Made by a program: the position numbers and the translations under genes | In this document: piece after piece, positions 1-8,050 of the stretch | Numbering within the stretch: position 1 is the first letter of the stretch | How the letters are laid out: every line of letters starts with the position of its first letter | From: Leifsonia virtsii | GTDB taxonomy: Bacteria; Actinomycetota; Actinomycetes; Actinomycetales; Microbacteriaceae | Direction of reading: 5' to 3' | DNA: 64,000 nt | Assembly (NCBI RefSeq): GCF_030433675.1 | Contig: NZ_JAROCB010000003.1 | Coordinates: forward strand, 62,001-126,000 | The notes under the pieces: model-generated | Databases searched by the model: none | Seen by the model: the letters and a program-made list of their open reading frames with translations, nothing else | What the model was told of the DNA's origin: nothing

Positions 1-629
1 GCCGCCTGCACAACGTCGCCCTGAACCACAAGACGCACGATAAGCCCTGATGGCCACGCTGACAAAGCCGGCCCGAGAGCAACATGCAACTGATCGAGCT
101 TCAACCCATCGCGGTCCCGGCCCCGATCGGCCATCGAAATGCCACCAGGCATCTCCAAACTCATATCCATATCGCCCATGCCGGCCACGTCATGGTTGTC
201 CATGTCGTGACCAGTCGTGTGCGCGTCGACGTTTTCGTGCGGCTGAACGGTCGAGCTCCAGTCCATGCCATCGGGGTCCATGCCGCGAACGCCAGCACCG
301 ATACTCGCCGCTGCATCAGCCCGTAGGCCCGCGAGACCCCACATTTCCGTACGCGCCTCGTCGAGCTGCCGGGCAACCGCATCCGGCATCGCAACACGAA
401 CCAGCACGCGAGGACTCGGTATCTGGTCCCAGAGGCGGTCGACCACTCCGTTGAAACGGTTTTCACCGCTCCCACACACGACCAGGATGTCGGCGTTCGC
501 TGGGGTGAGGGCTTCACCCCAGCCCCGCCGCCGCAACTCACGCTCCACAGCAAATCGGACCGCCGTCGAGCCGGACGCACCCACAACAAATGCTCGAGGA
601 ATCGCGAGCCGTAACAGACGGCGGGTCAC
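1..629 (-). CDS. NuoB-like / complex I-related protein with Met/His-rich segment (partial, 3' end outside window)
   Basis: A frame opening at GTG 629 stays open to the window edge (209 codons seen). Its start overlaps the stop of the NuoA-like gene by four bases (GTGA), so the two are translationally coupled. The N-terminal part (ILVVCGSGE, VVDRLWDQIPSPRVLVRV) resembles the small hydrogenase/NuoB fold, but only one cysteine is visible where NuoB has four cluster ligands, so a 4Fe-4S N2 cluster is unlikely. It is followed by a segment rich in Met, His and Asp (HDMDNHDVAGMGDMDMS), which looks like a soft-metal-binding stretch. After it comes LDQLHVALGPALSAWPSGL, which recalls the start of a second complex I-type domain. 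Function unproven; a copper-associated electron-transfer or handling role is inference. Confidence 0.5.
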   Translation of the reverse strand, partial: MTRRLLRLAIPRAFVVGASGSTAVRFAVERELRRRGWGEALTPANADILVVCGSGENRFNGVVDRLWDQIPSPRVLVRVAMPDAVARQLDEARTEMWGLAGLRADAAASIGAGVRGMDPDGMDWSSTVQPHENVDAHTTGHDMDNHDVAGMGDMDMSLEMPGGISMADRGRDRDGLKLDQLHVALGPALSAWPSGLIVRLVVQGDVVQA

Positions 630-967
630 GTCCACCGGAAGACGCCCTCGCGCCAGGCGTAAACGACCGCGGTAACCAGCACAGCAAGGAAGGCGAACAT
701 CTCGACCACGGAACCGGCACCCGTCTCACGCACCGCGAGCACCCACGGATACATGAAAACCATCTCCATGTCGAACACCAGAAAGACGATCGCAATCGTG
801 TACCAACGCACGTGGTACCGAGAGACCGCATGCTCCGTCACTGGCATACCCGACAAGAACGGTTCCTGAACCAACACCCGACCCGAGATGCGCACCAGCC
901 GGGATACGCCGTAAAGCGCAACAAGCAGGAGCAGAGCTACGGTAAGCAGCACCAGAACATAGATCAT
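626..967 (-). CDS. NADH-quinone oxidoreductase subunit A-like membrane protein
   Basis: 113 aa, near the usual NuoA length, with three predicted membrane segments. The central HVRWYTIAIVFLVFDMEMVF followed by MYPWVL is the NuoA signature (Arg, then FDxExxFxYPW). The start at 967 is preceded by AAGGAGG at good spacing. NuoA is a proton-channel subunit of complex I; a stand-alone copy on a metal-resistance element, followed by an atypical NuoB-like gene rather than the full nuo operon, suggests a small specialised complex. Only the first two genes lie in the window. The family call is firm; the role here is not known. Confidence 0.72.
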   Translation of the reverse strand: MIYVLVLLTVALLLLVALYGVSRLVRISGRVLVQEPFLSGMPVTEHAVSRYHVRWYTIAIVFLVFDMEMVFMYPWVLAVRETGAGSVVEMFAFLAVLVTAVVYAWREGVFRWT

Positions 968-1025
968 TGCGCCACCTCCTTGTCCAGAATTCCCCCCCAG
1001 ATCGGGAGAAACTGATGCCTACTAG

Positions 1026-1035
1026 GGGTATACCC
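1026..1035. promoter_or_regulatory. Palindrome GGGTATACCC, candidate operator of the nuoA-like operon
   Basis: Perfect 10-bp dyad, flanked by TAG on the left, 59 bp upstream of the nuoA-like start. GC-tract/TATA/GC-tract dyads of this kind are used by CsoR-type copper repressors, but no csoR gene is in the window, so the assignment is only suggestive. Confidence 0.35.
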
Positions 1036-1248
1036 GCCACACTAACAACACCGTGGTGAGTACAACAGGACGCCAGCGAATCTCAGGTGCCGATCTTTGG
1101 CGGCGGGGCGAGTCACGGTTTCGCCCGGACCCGCGTTGCGGTCGTGCAAGGCGCCGTTCTCGTGGAAGGTTTCGACGTCTCCTCCAGGCATGCCCGCTAC
1201 GTAAGCCAACTCCTTCACGCCTCCGACCCGGGGCTTCAAGATCGTGTT

Positions 1249-1281
1249 CCCCGTTGCCCGTTGCCCGTTGCCCGTTGCCCA
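1249..1281 (+). repeat. Tandem 7-bp repeat (CCCGTTG unit, about 4 copies)
   Basis: Four consecutive CCCGTTG units in an untranslated region. Such short arrays arise by slippage and may vary between strains. No function is visible. Confidence 0.8.
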
Positions 1282-1431
1282 CGTGGTCGCGATCGACTCG
1301 AAAGGGGCGAAGCTGGTTGGCCAACCGCTCATCTGCTGTGGCATCATCGCTACACCGCAGTCGGAAGTTAGCAGCAGGGATGGGTCGGATGTGCAGTCGC
1401 CGACCTCAACTCGCCGGAGTACTGTCGTGCC

Positions 1432-1994
1432 ATGCCGGCCACCTCCGTTGTCGATGTAGACGGGAGACGGTTGCGCCTAACTAGCCTGGACAAGGTGCTT
1501 TACCTGGAGACCGGGACCACCAAGGGCGACGTCATCCACTACTACGCGAGCATCGCGGCGGCGTAACTCCCCCACCTAGCCGGCCGGCCCGTGACACGGA
1601 ACCGCTGGCCTGATGGCGTCGGCTTGACTTCGGCGCCGATCGAGGCGTTCTTCGAGAAGGATGTGGGCATGGGCGTCCCGGACTGGGTGTTGCGCCAAAC
1701 CATCCTTCACTCCGGCCGGGAGAAGCGCTATCCGGTGGTCACCGATCGCGCGACACTCGTCTGGGTAGCTCAAACTGCTGCGCTCGAAATCCACGTCCCG
1801 CAATAGCAGTTCAACACGGACCGCCGCCCCACACGGATGCTGCTCGACTTCGATCCGGGCGAAACTACTTCACCCAGCGCGCCGCGTGGGGCTACAGCCC
1901 CAGCGACGAGGAGCAGATCGTGACCGCCGACAAGGCAGCCGACGAGGAAGGAGACGCAGCAACGGTCAGCTCGGACCCTGGCGTAGGTGACTGA
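1432..1994 (+). pseudogene. Decayed LigD-type DNA ligase polymerase (primase) domain
   Basis: From ATG 1432 the frame encodes LTSLDKVLY, VIHYYASIAA, then a TAA stop at 1564. It continues in the same frame with LPHLAGRPVTRNRWPDGVG, FFEKDVGMGVPDWV and YPVVTDRATLVWVAQTAALEIHVPQ, the start of the eukaryotic-type primase/polymerase domain of bacterial NHEJ ligase D. A TAG at 1804 replaces the Trp that normally follows HVPQ. Homology fades at about 1860, near the DLDPGE motif, and the frame then changes into an unrelated C-terminal fragment (AAWGYSPSDEEQ) ending at 1994 that I cannot name. Two in-frame stops plus truncation make this a clear relic; it cannot supply end-joining activity. Confidence 0.8.
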
Positions 1995-2047
1995 CCACGC
2001 CGGACGGAAGCGGGCCCGCGGACCGGGCCCGCTTCTCGCTTGCCCCG

Positions 2048-2350
2048 TCAGGACAGTTCGCGAGTCGTCGCCGCGACCGTCGCCGGCCCGACAACGGGAC
2101 CACCCCGCTGGGCTACCCGGTTGAAGGCGACGAACGGCACACACGCCGTCTCAGCCGTGAGCGCCGCCAGACGGCCGATCGGTGTGCGTGGATCGGCGGC
2201 GATCGCCCATCCATCGACGGCGTACCGGCTAACCGTCTCCACGCACTCCCGCTTCTCCTCGGCCGAGGGGCTCGTCGAGCCGACCACCCCGACCAGTCCG
2301 CCTTGCAGTTCCGGACCCATGTTGCTCGTATCGATGGCGAATACCCGCAT
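2048..2350 (-). CDS. Hypothetical protein
   Basis: About 100 aa beginning MRVFAIDTSNMGPELQGGLV. Composition is ordinary, with no signal peptide or membrane segment. ATG 2350 is preferred over the GTG nine bases upstream because GGGGAG lies eight bases before it. I recognise no family. It stands alone between the LigD relic and the next repeat, so context gives no functional clue. Coding status rests on the ribosome binding site and residue composition. Confidence 0.45.
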   Translation of the reverse strand: MRVFAIDTSNMGPELQGGLVGVVGSTSPSAEEKRECVETVSRYAVDGWAIAADPRTPIGRLAALTAETACVPFVAFNRVAQRGGPVVGPATVAATTRELS

Positions 2351-2516
2351 CTCAATCACTCCCCTGGTTGATCGACCCTTCTATGGGCCGGTGTCAAATT
2401 GGTCTGCCGGGTCGGCCGATCAGTTGGGGGCGTTTGTGCTGTCCTGCTCCTGATCGTTTTTCTTGCCGTTCCGGCACAGAGATCGAGAGCGGGCGGAGGC
2501 AGCGCAGTGCCCGGAG

Positions 2517-2625
2517 GGAGCGGTTGCTAAGCGCAGGGAGCGCAGCGAGTGGAGTCTGCAAATAGCGCGTGGAGGGAACGGAGCTGGTGGAGCTCGCTAT
2601 GATCGGCTGCCGGATCGGAAAGAAA
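2517..2625 (+). repeat. Long imperfect repeat, copy A (inverted partner at 21972-22081)
   Basis: About 110 bp starting GGAGCGGTTGCTAAG and containing GGAGTCTGCAAATAGCG. The same two blocks occur on the opposite strand at 21972-22081, with matching spacing to within a base or two and further similarity downstream (GATCGGC, GCCGGA). The two copies flank the metal-resistance cargo in inverted orientation. A much weaker match may exist around 4485-4555. Nature unknown. Confidence 0.7.
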
Positions 2626-2805
2626 ACCAAGGGGAACAGCACGCCGGAGGCGTTCCATCCGACAAATACGGCGCCGCCTCCGTGCGGCTCCATTTCCTTG
2701 GCCGCTTCGGACACAACGACCGCTGTGCCCAATTCGCCGACCACGCGGATGAGAAGGCATTCAGAGTGCTAGTGGCGACGCTTCACGTGGACCATCCTGT
2801 GGGCA

Positions 2806-3008
2806 TGAGTGGGATAGCCGACAACAACGCGTTCTTGGCCAGAACGGAAGACAGCGGGGGGTCGCTGTTGACGCTGCACTTCTCTCAGGAGGAGCGCATC
2901 GAGATCCTGAGGCTGGCTGCAGCGCTTAAGACGACGCCCGAACAACTGATCCGACAGATCATCCGCAGACATCTTCTTCACGATGTCGCCTGGAACAGAG
3001 GGCACTGA
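2806..3008 (+). CDS. Small protein, possible ribbon-helix-helix type
   Basis: From ATG 2806, about 67 aa. The middle reads LLTLHFSQEERIEILRLAAA then TPEQLIRQIIRRHLL: a short strand followed by two helices, as in ribbon-helix-helix DNA-binding proteins or antitoxins. The frame is open far upstream, but that part looks non-coding and overlaps repeat A. No strong ribosome binding site is seen. It lies just before the IS110 copy, so any partner gene may have been lost. Confidence 0.35.
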
Positions 3009-3036
3009 TCACATCCCTTGGCTGTGAGCGCCGCGG

Positions 3037-4083
3037 TCACGCCATAACCGAGTTCAGGTGACCGAACAGTTGCCGGGCTATGTAGCGCTTCAGGCTGCGT
3101 CGAATCTCGCGTTTGCTCTTGCCTTCGGCCAGCCGCCTGGCCAGATAGTCGCGGGTTGGAGGATCACAACTCAACCGGACCCGGGCGATGACATCCAACG
3201 CCCGGTTCAACTGCCGATCGCCGTGCCGGTTCAAACGATGCCGGGTCGTGTTCCCGCTCGAGGCCTCCAGCGGAGACGCTCCGGCCAGAGCGGCGAACGC
3301 CGCCTCGCTGCGGACACGCCCCTGATGCGAATACGCGGTGACCAGGATGGCGCCGGTGACAGCGCCAACTCCGAGCAACTGCTGCAACCCGGGCGCAAGC
3401 TCCTGAACATGCCCGGCTAACGCCGCTTGATTCTTAGCCAGCTGCGCGGAGAGCGCTAGGACCGAGACCGCCAGCCGACGCGCTTCCTGCCGGATCGTGA
3501 CCATCGCGGCGTCCTCGGCTGAGCGCTGCCGCCAGCCGGCGACCTCCTTCACCTGGGTGTCGGTGAGTGGCTTGCGGACGTCGATGCCGAGGTCGAAGCT
3601 GCGCAGCAGGGCGGCTAGTGCGTTCCGCTCCGCGGTTCGCCGGCTATCCATCGCCTGTCGGGCAACCAGCAACACACGCAGCGCTGCGCGCAGCCCGTCC
3701 GATCGCGGGGTCGTCAGCCGTTCGACGTCGGAGGCAAGCGCGGTCCTGGCCGCGGCGATGGCGTCGATCTCGTCCGACTTGCCGTGGCCAGCGCGAGCGG
3801 CCCGCTTCGGCGGCCGGACATCGCAAACGTCGACGCCAGCGGCGATCAGCGCTCGCCTGAGACCCGAACCATAGGAACTCGCACCCTCGATCGCGACCAG
3901 GACGCGACCTTGAGCGCGCCGCCGAATCCAAGCCAGTGCTCGGCCGAGACCGTTCGCAGTTGTCGGGAACGTCGCCGCGTCGAGGCGGCGTCCGGTCCCT
4001 GATTCCAGCACGGCATAGGTGTGTGTTCGTGCATGCGTGTCGACGCCGACGACGTGGTCATAGTGATCAGCCACGGAGCTCAC
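3037..4083 (-). CDS. IS110-family transposase
   Basis: 348 aa, the full length for the family. N-terminal RuvC-like DEDD domain: GVDTHARTHTYAVL (first Asp), VAIEGASSYG (Glu) and KSDEIDAIAAAR (last acidic pair). C-terminal helix-hairpin-helix domain with LLGVGAVTGAILVTAY, and FAALAGASPLEASSG containing the conserved Ser of this family. IS110 elements move through a circular form guided by a bridge RNA from the non-coding end and lack long terminal inverted repeats, so exact ends cannot be set by eye. It appears intact. Confidence 0.92.
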   Translation of the reverse strand: MSSVADHYDHVVGVDTHARTHTYAVLESGTGRRLDAATFPTTANGLGRALAWIRRRAQGRVLVAIEGASSYGSGLRRALIAAGVDVCDVRPPKRAARAGHGKSDEIDAIAAARTALASDVERLTTPRSDGLRAALRVLLVARQAMDSRRTAERNALAALLRSFDLGIDVRKPLTDTQVKEVAGWRQRSAEDAAMVTIRQEARRLAVSVLALSAQLAKNQAALAGHVQELAPGLQQLLGVGAVTGAILVTAYSHQGRVRSEAAFAALAGASPLEASSGNTTRHRLNRHGDRQLNRALDVIARVRLSCDPPTRDYLARRLAEGKSKREIRRSLKRYIARQLFGHLNSVMA

Positions 4084-4661
4084 TCCGATGGTCCCCTTCC
4101 GGTTGGCGAACAGTGCAGTTCGTCGGTCTGGAAGTGTTTCGAGGCGGAACTCTTATGAGTCACGCAAGCCGGTTCCCCGGCCGCGGACGACCTTCTATCA
4201 AGCCATCGGAACAGACAAACCGACGCCCAGTTCAGCGCGCGGACAGATCGATCGAAAGGCACCCGGGGGGCCATTTTTGTTTTGAGTCACGCGACGTCGA
4301 ACCGGACGTCAGTCTGCCAGCCAGTCCCAGACCAACCGGTCTCATTAGAGTCTTGTTTGCCTTTCCGGCGGGGAGATCAGTGGCGAGTGGGAGGTGCGGA
4401 GTGCCGGGACCGTGGAATACCGGACTAAAGCGAAGCGGAAGGAGGATATGCCGCGAAAGCCCGGCACGGAAGCACCGGGAACGAGCTACGATCGGGCGGC
4501 GGAAAGACACAGAAAGCTCTGGGAACAGCGCCGCCGGAGGCGGCTCCTCCCGTCGTTACCCGAGCGGTATCGCACTGGGGAACGTCCAGTCGATCTCCGA
4601 CGCCCGCGACCCGCGTATCTCCTGCGAGATCGGCTGTCGCGATTTCGAGCAGCCTGCCACT
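4084..4661. other. Region without a supported gene between IS110 and the metal-efflux operon
   Basis: No frame looks coding. Part of it should be the IS110 non-coding end, which would hold the guide (bridge) RNA. The stretch near 4485-4555 shows weak likeness to the right part of repeat A. Nothing else is recognised. Confidence 0.4.
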
Positions 4662-4683
4662 TGATACAGCGAACGCTGTATCA
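4662..4683. promoter_or_regulatory. Perfect palindromic operator before the metal-efflux operon
   Basis: Arms TGATACAGCG and CGCTGTATCA, ten bases each, separated by AA. The site ends seven bases before the ATG at 4691. Its position and symmetry fit an operator for the ArsR-type repressor encoded two genes downstream, giving autoregulation. Confidence 0.65.
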
Positions 4684-4690
4684 TCGCGGT

Positions 4691-5000
4691 ATGTCCCATG
4701 TCGGCCCCCTCAACTCGATTCCAATCGCGTGTACGCTTTCGCCCGATACCGGCCGGGCCCAGGTTGAGCGCTGGCATCGCTTCGATGACCGATTCGCCGT
4801 CAGTCGCACGAGAACCGACGACCGCCTCGTCATGACTACACCCGCAGCGATGACTCGATCGCAGAGCTCAGCGAGCTCGTCGCCGCTGAACAGTCGTGCT
4901 GCGCGTTCGTCACCTGGTCTGTGGAGACCGATGACAACGACCTTCGGCTCGTCGTCACCGGAACGCCGGAGCAGATCGAAGCCCTCGCCCTCACCCACTG
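4691..5000 (+). pseudogene. Small Cys-Cys protein of a metal operon, frameshifted
   Basis: From ATG 4691 one frame encodes an ordered N-terminus (SHVGPLNSIPIACTLSPD, GRAQVERWHRFDDRF, RTRTDDRLV). Near 4848 the sense passes to another frame encoding TRSDDSIAELSELVAAEQ then SCCAFVTWSVETDDNDL and a stop at 5000. Restoring one missing base near 4848 gives a continuous protein of about 100 aa. Small proteins ending in an AAEQSCC(A/S)F-type motif occur beside mercury and other metal regulators in actinobacteria; the vicinal cysteines suggest metal binding. The frameshift is either real inactivation or a sequence error. Confidence 0.55.
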
Positions 5001-5008
5001 AGAGACCC

Positions 5009-5353
5009 ATGACGACCATCGCCCCCGCGGCCACCATCACGCACACCGCCGCCCTGGCCCGCTTCGGCCACGCACTCTCCGACCCCACCCGCGTCGGCAT
5101 CCTGCTCGCTCTGCGTGAAGCGCCGGCCTTTCCGTCCGACCTCGCCAACGCCCTCAGCGTCTCCCGCCAGGTGATGTCGAACCAACTCGCCTGCCTGCGT
5201 GGGTGCGGGCTGGTCGAAGCCATCCCTGAGGGCCGCCGAACCTGGTATCGACTGGCCGACGGCCACATCGCCCCGGCACTGGACGAGCTGCTACGCGTCA
5301 CACTGTTCGTGGAGCCGGGGTGCTGCGCAGGTGAGGACTGCCACTGCGCATGA
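5009..5353 (+). CDS. ArsR-family metal-sensing repressor
   Basis: 114 aa. ALARFGHALSDPTRVGILLA is the ArsR/SmtB start, followed by a winged helix with recognition helix SVSRQVMSNQLACLRGCGLV, and GRRTWYRLADGHIAPALDEL. Cysteines are C-L-R-G-C in the recognition region and a C-terminal CCAGEDCHC cluster; similar placement is used by CmtR-type Cd/Pb sensors. It follows the frameshifted small gene by nine bases and its stop overlaps the start of the transporter gene (ATGA), so sensor and efflux protein are coupled. The palindrome at 4662-4683 is the likely target. Confidence 0.85.
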   Translation: MTTIAPAATITHTAALARFGHALSDPTRVGILLALREAPAFPSDLANALSVSRQVMSNQLACLRGCGLVEAIPEGRRTWYRLADGHIAPALDELLRVTLFVEPGCCAGEDCHCA

Positions 5354-6018
5354 CCGCACCCATCACGCACGAACGATCCCCTATCCTTCAACGGCGCATC
5401 CGCTTGATCGTCGCCGCCACGATCGGCTACAACCTCATCGAGGCCGTCGTGGCCATCGCGGCCGGCAGTGTCGCATCGTCCGGGGCGCTTGTCGCGTTCG
5501 GATTGGACTCGACGATCGAGGTCCTCTCCGCCGCAGCCGTCGCTTGGCAGTTCACCCGGCGTGATCCGGAGCGTTGGGAGAGACCCACTCTCCGAGTGAT
5601 CGCGGTCGCGTTCTTCGCTCTGGCTGCGTACGTCATTGTCAATTCGTTACTGACGCTGTTCGTCCGTGTCGAGGTCCAGCATTCCCCCGTCGGGATAGTG
5701 CTGACAGCACTGAGCGTGATCATCATGCCGTTCCTGTCCTACGCCGAGCGCCGTGCCGGACGCGAGCTCGGCTCCGCGACCGCGGTGGCCGACTCGAAGC
5801 AGACGCTGATCTGCAGCTACCTGTCGGCTGCCGTTCTGATCGGCCTGCTCCTGAACAGCGGGTTCGGCTGGTGGTGGGCCGACTCGCTCGCGGGAGTCGT
5901 CATCGCCGCCTTCGCTCTTCGCGAGGGCGTCGAGGCGTGGCGCGGGGACGCCTGCGCGACCTCCATTGGGATGGTGCTCGAGGACGGCAGCGACGATAGT
6001 TGGCACCGTCAGAGCTGA
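5350..6018 (+). CDS. Cation transporter, cation-diffusion-facilitator-like
   Basis: 222 aa with about six membrane segments. FGLDSTIEVLSAAAVAWQF carries the acidic metal-site residues of the first conserved CDF region, and SATAVADSKQTLICSYLSA the second. A long cytoplasmic C-terminal domain is absent, as in the short CDF-like proteins often paired with ArsR regulators. It probably exports a divalent ion such as Zn, Cd or Co in exchange for protons. Overlap with the preceding ArsR gene indicates one operon. The exact substrate cannot be read from sequence. Confidence 0.82.
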   Translation: MTAPITHERSPILQRRIRLIVAATIGYNLIEAVVAIAAGSVASSGALVAFGLDSTIEVLSAAAVAWQFTRRDPERWERPTLRVIAVAFFALAAYVIVNSLLTLFVRVEVQHSPVGIVLTALSVIIMPFLSYAERRAGRELGSATAVADSKQTLICSYLSAAVLIGLLLNSGFGWWWADSLAGVVIAAFALREGVEAWRGDACATSIGMVLEDGSDDSWHRQS

Positions 6019-6055
6019 CACACAGGAGCGCTCTTGAGACCGCCCTATGCGACGT

Positions 6056-7057
6056 CTAGCTGTATGAGGCCAGGACGTTGTTGACGCGAATTGGCACGAG
6101 CGTGGCCGGCGGCTGACCGTCCGCGGCACCGTGCGGGCGGTGGTAGTTGTAGTGCAGGTTCCAGCGCTCGAGGGCGTTGGCGCGTTCGTCTTCTGAGGTC
6201 CATGTCCGTGCATAGAGGAACTCTTCGGCAAGGATCCGGTTGTACCGCTCGATCTTTCCGTTGTGGCGGGGCGTGTAGGGCGTGATCCGTTGGTGCCGCG
6301 ACCCGGCCAGTGCATCGGCGAACGCTGAGGCGCGGTAACAGGATCCGTTGTCGGTCACGATCCGTTCGATGTGCGTGATGCCATGAGCCGCGAACCATGC
6401 CCGCGCTCGCGCGAGGAACGCAACGGCCGTCGCGGCCTGCTCGTTCGGCAAAGCCTCGGTGTACGCGAGGCGTGAGTAGCCGTCAATCGCTGAGTGGAGG
6501 TAGACGTAGCCGGCTCGCGTGCCGCGGGTTTTCGTCCGCGCGACGGCGCGAGCTTCCGGGCTGTCCTTGCCATGAGCCCGCCATCCGCCGCCATCGGGGA
6601 TTCGGCCGACCTTCTTGACGTCCAGGTGAACCATGTGGCCGGGGCACCGAGCGACAATCTTCCTCGCTTCGCGGTTACTTTCCCCGGTCGGGTCGATGAA
6701 GCGGCGCCGGTTGAGCTGCAGGTCGGTGAGGATGCGACTCACCGTGCGCCGACTGATCTGAATGCCGACCTGTTCGAGCTCGAACGTGATCCGAGCCGCT
6801 GACCACTTGTGCTCGCGCCGCATGCGTTCGACTTCGCGAACAACGACGTTGGGGGTGGCTGTCGGGGATTGCTTAGGCGTCGATGAGCGGTCGAGCAGAC
6901 CGACCTCACCGAACTCACGATGGCGATGGACCCACTTTGACGCGGTAGCGCGGGAGATTCCCATCTCAGCTGCCACGTGAGCGATCGGCCGGGTCTTGCA
7001 ACGCTCGACCAGCCGCCGACGTCCCTCGACTGACAGTGGCGAGTTGCGGTGAGTCAT
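6056..7057 (-). CDS. IS481-family transposase
   Basis: 333 aa. The N-terminal helix-turn-helix (HVAAEMGISRATASKWVHRH) is followed by a second HTH-like region and an integrase core: HLDVKKVGRIPDGGG (Asp), IVTDNGSCYRASAF (Asp) and TPRHNGKIERYNRILAEE (Glu). Length and motifs are complete, so it is probably functional. It lies between the metal-efflux and mercury operons, both of which look intact at that side. I could not define the terminal inverted repeats with confidence. Confidence 0.92.
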   Translation of the reverse strand: MTHRNSPLSVEGRRRLVERCKTRPIAHVAAEMGISRATASKWVHRHREFGEVGLLDRSSTPKQSPTATPNVVVREVERMRREHKWSAARITFELEQVGIQISRRTVSRILTDLQLNRRRFIDPTGESNREARKIVARCPGHMVHLDVKKVGRIPDGGGWRAHGKDSPEARAVARTKTRGTRAGYVYLHSAIDGYSRLAYTEALPNEQAATAVAFLARARAWFAAHGITHIERIVTDNGSCYRASAFADALAGSRHQRITPYTPRHNGKIERYNRILAEEFLYARTWTSEDERANALERWNLHYNYHRPHGAADGQPPATLVPIRVNNVLASYS

Positions 7058-7126
7058 GCACGTCCTTCGAAGAATGTTCCAGTCGAGTCGCTGAGTCCCG
7101 GACCAAGCCCCCCATTCAGCCGTCGG

Positions 7127-8047
7127 CTACTGACCCTCGTGGTCGCCGCCTGACACGCCGAGCCCGACGTTCGTGGTGTCGCAGCAGGCCTCCGGCGATT
7201 CGGAACTGGCTCGACGCCGCCTATGGGCGGCGCCAAGGGCGAGTACTACGAGGAGGGAGATGACCGCGAGCGCCGCGATCGGCGCCGTGTGAGCCTGAAC
7301 CCAGCCGGACAGGGTCGTTGAGAGCCTGGCGACACCGCCGGCACGGCCGGTCGCGACGAGGTTGTTGTCGGCGGTGGCGGCGGGCCACCAGTACCACGCG
7401 AGGTAGACGCCGGTGAGCAGCAAGACGGCGCCGGTGATCCGGGGGCCATAACTCCCGAGGCGTGCGACGTGGCGGGTTAGGCCGGTACCCGCGGCGGTGG
7501 TCGCGAGTGCGAGCAGCAGCAGGATGCTGGCTGAGCCGGCGGCGTAGACACCGAAGACCAGCAGCAGCCCCGCGTAGCTGGCGGTGGCCTGTGCCTGGGC
7601 GATGACAGCAAGGATCACTCCGAAGGTGCACGACAGGGAGGCGAGGGCGTAGCCGATCCCGAAGACCAGCATCCGGGCGGTTGGCGGGAGGCCTTCGGTT
7701 GCTCGGCCGGTGATCCGGGGCAACCGCACGGAGATCGAACGGCCGGCCAGCATCCACAGGCCGAGGAGCACCAGTAGGACGCCTACGGCGAGACCGAGTT
7801 TGGGCGCTGCCTGGATCAGGCCCCGAGCCCCGGCGCTCACCAGCAGGCCCGCAGCTGCGAGGGTGCCGGCGAACCCGATCGCCAGTGCGATTCCGGACCG
7901 CAGGGCCCTCAGCAGCCGCACCGGGACGGGCGAGGCGTCAGCGTCGCCGAGGGTCTGGCTGATCCAGGCCGGCAGCAGCGCGAACCCGCATGGGTTGACC
8001 GGCGCCACCATGCCGGCGGCGAAGGCGAGGCTGAGCAATCCGCCCAT
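7127..8047 (-). CDS. CcdA/DsbD-type transmembrane thiol-disulfide carrier
   Basis: 306 aa with six or more membrane segments. It has the two redox cysteines typical of CcdA: NPCGFALLPAW in the first segment and LASLSCTFGVILAVIAQAQA in the fourth. CcdA moves electrons from cytoplasmic thioredoxin to an extracytoplasmic thioredoxin-like protein. The gene directly upstream (8051-8575) encodes just such a lipoprotein, three bases away, so the two form a reductase pair at the end of the mercury operon. The C-terminal tail ends in a Cys-Cys plus Gly-rich stretch. It could keep an exposed mercury-binding thiol reduced; that role is inferred. Confidence 0.85.
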   Translation of the reverse strand: MGGLLSLAFAAGMVAPVNPCGFALLPAWISQTLGDADASPVPVRLLRALRSGIALAIGFAGTLAAAGLLVSAGARGLIQAAPKLGLAVGVLLVLLGLWMLAGRSISVRLPRITGRATEGLPPTARMLVFGIGYALASLSCTFGVILAVIAQAQATASYAGLLLVFGVYAAGSASILLLLALATTAAGTGLTRHVARLGSYGPRITGAVLLLTGVYLAWYWWPAATADNNLVATGRAGGVARLSTTLSGWVQAHTAPIAALAVISLLVVLALGAAHRRRRASSESPEACCDTTNVGLGVSGGDHEGQ

Positions 8048-8050
8048 GGA

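Larger units (their letters stand above)
968..1431. other. Intergenic region upstream of the nuoA-like gene
   Basis: No convincing gene on either strand. It contains a palindrome near the nuoA-like promoter side and a short tandem repeat, described separately. Open frames here look like chance frames in high-GC DNA. Confidence 0.5.

Noticed and set aside
2463-2805. N-terminal extension of the small gene at 2806-3008
   Set aside because: The extension runs through repeat A and reads as low-complexity Arg/Gly sequence; the protein-like part begins at the internal ATG.
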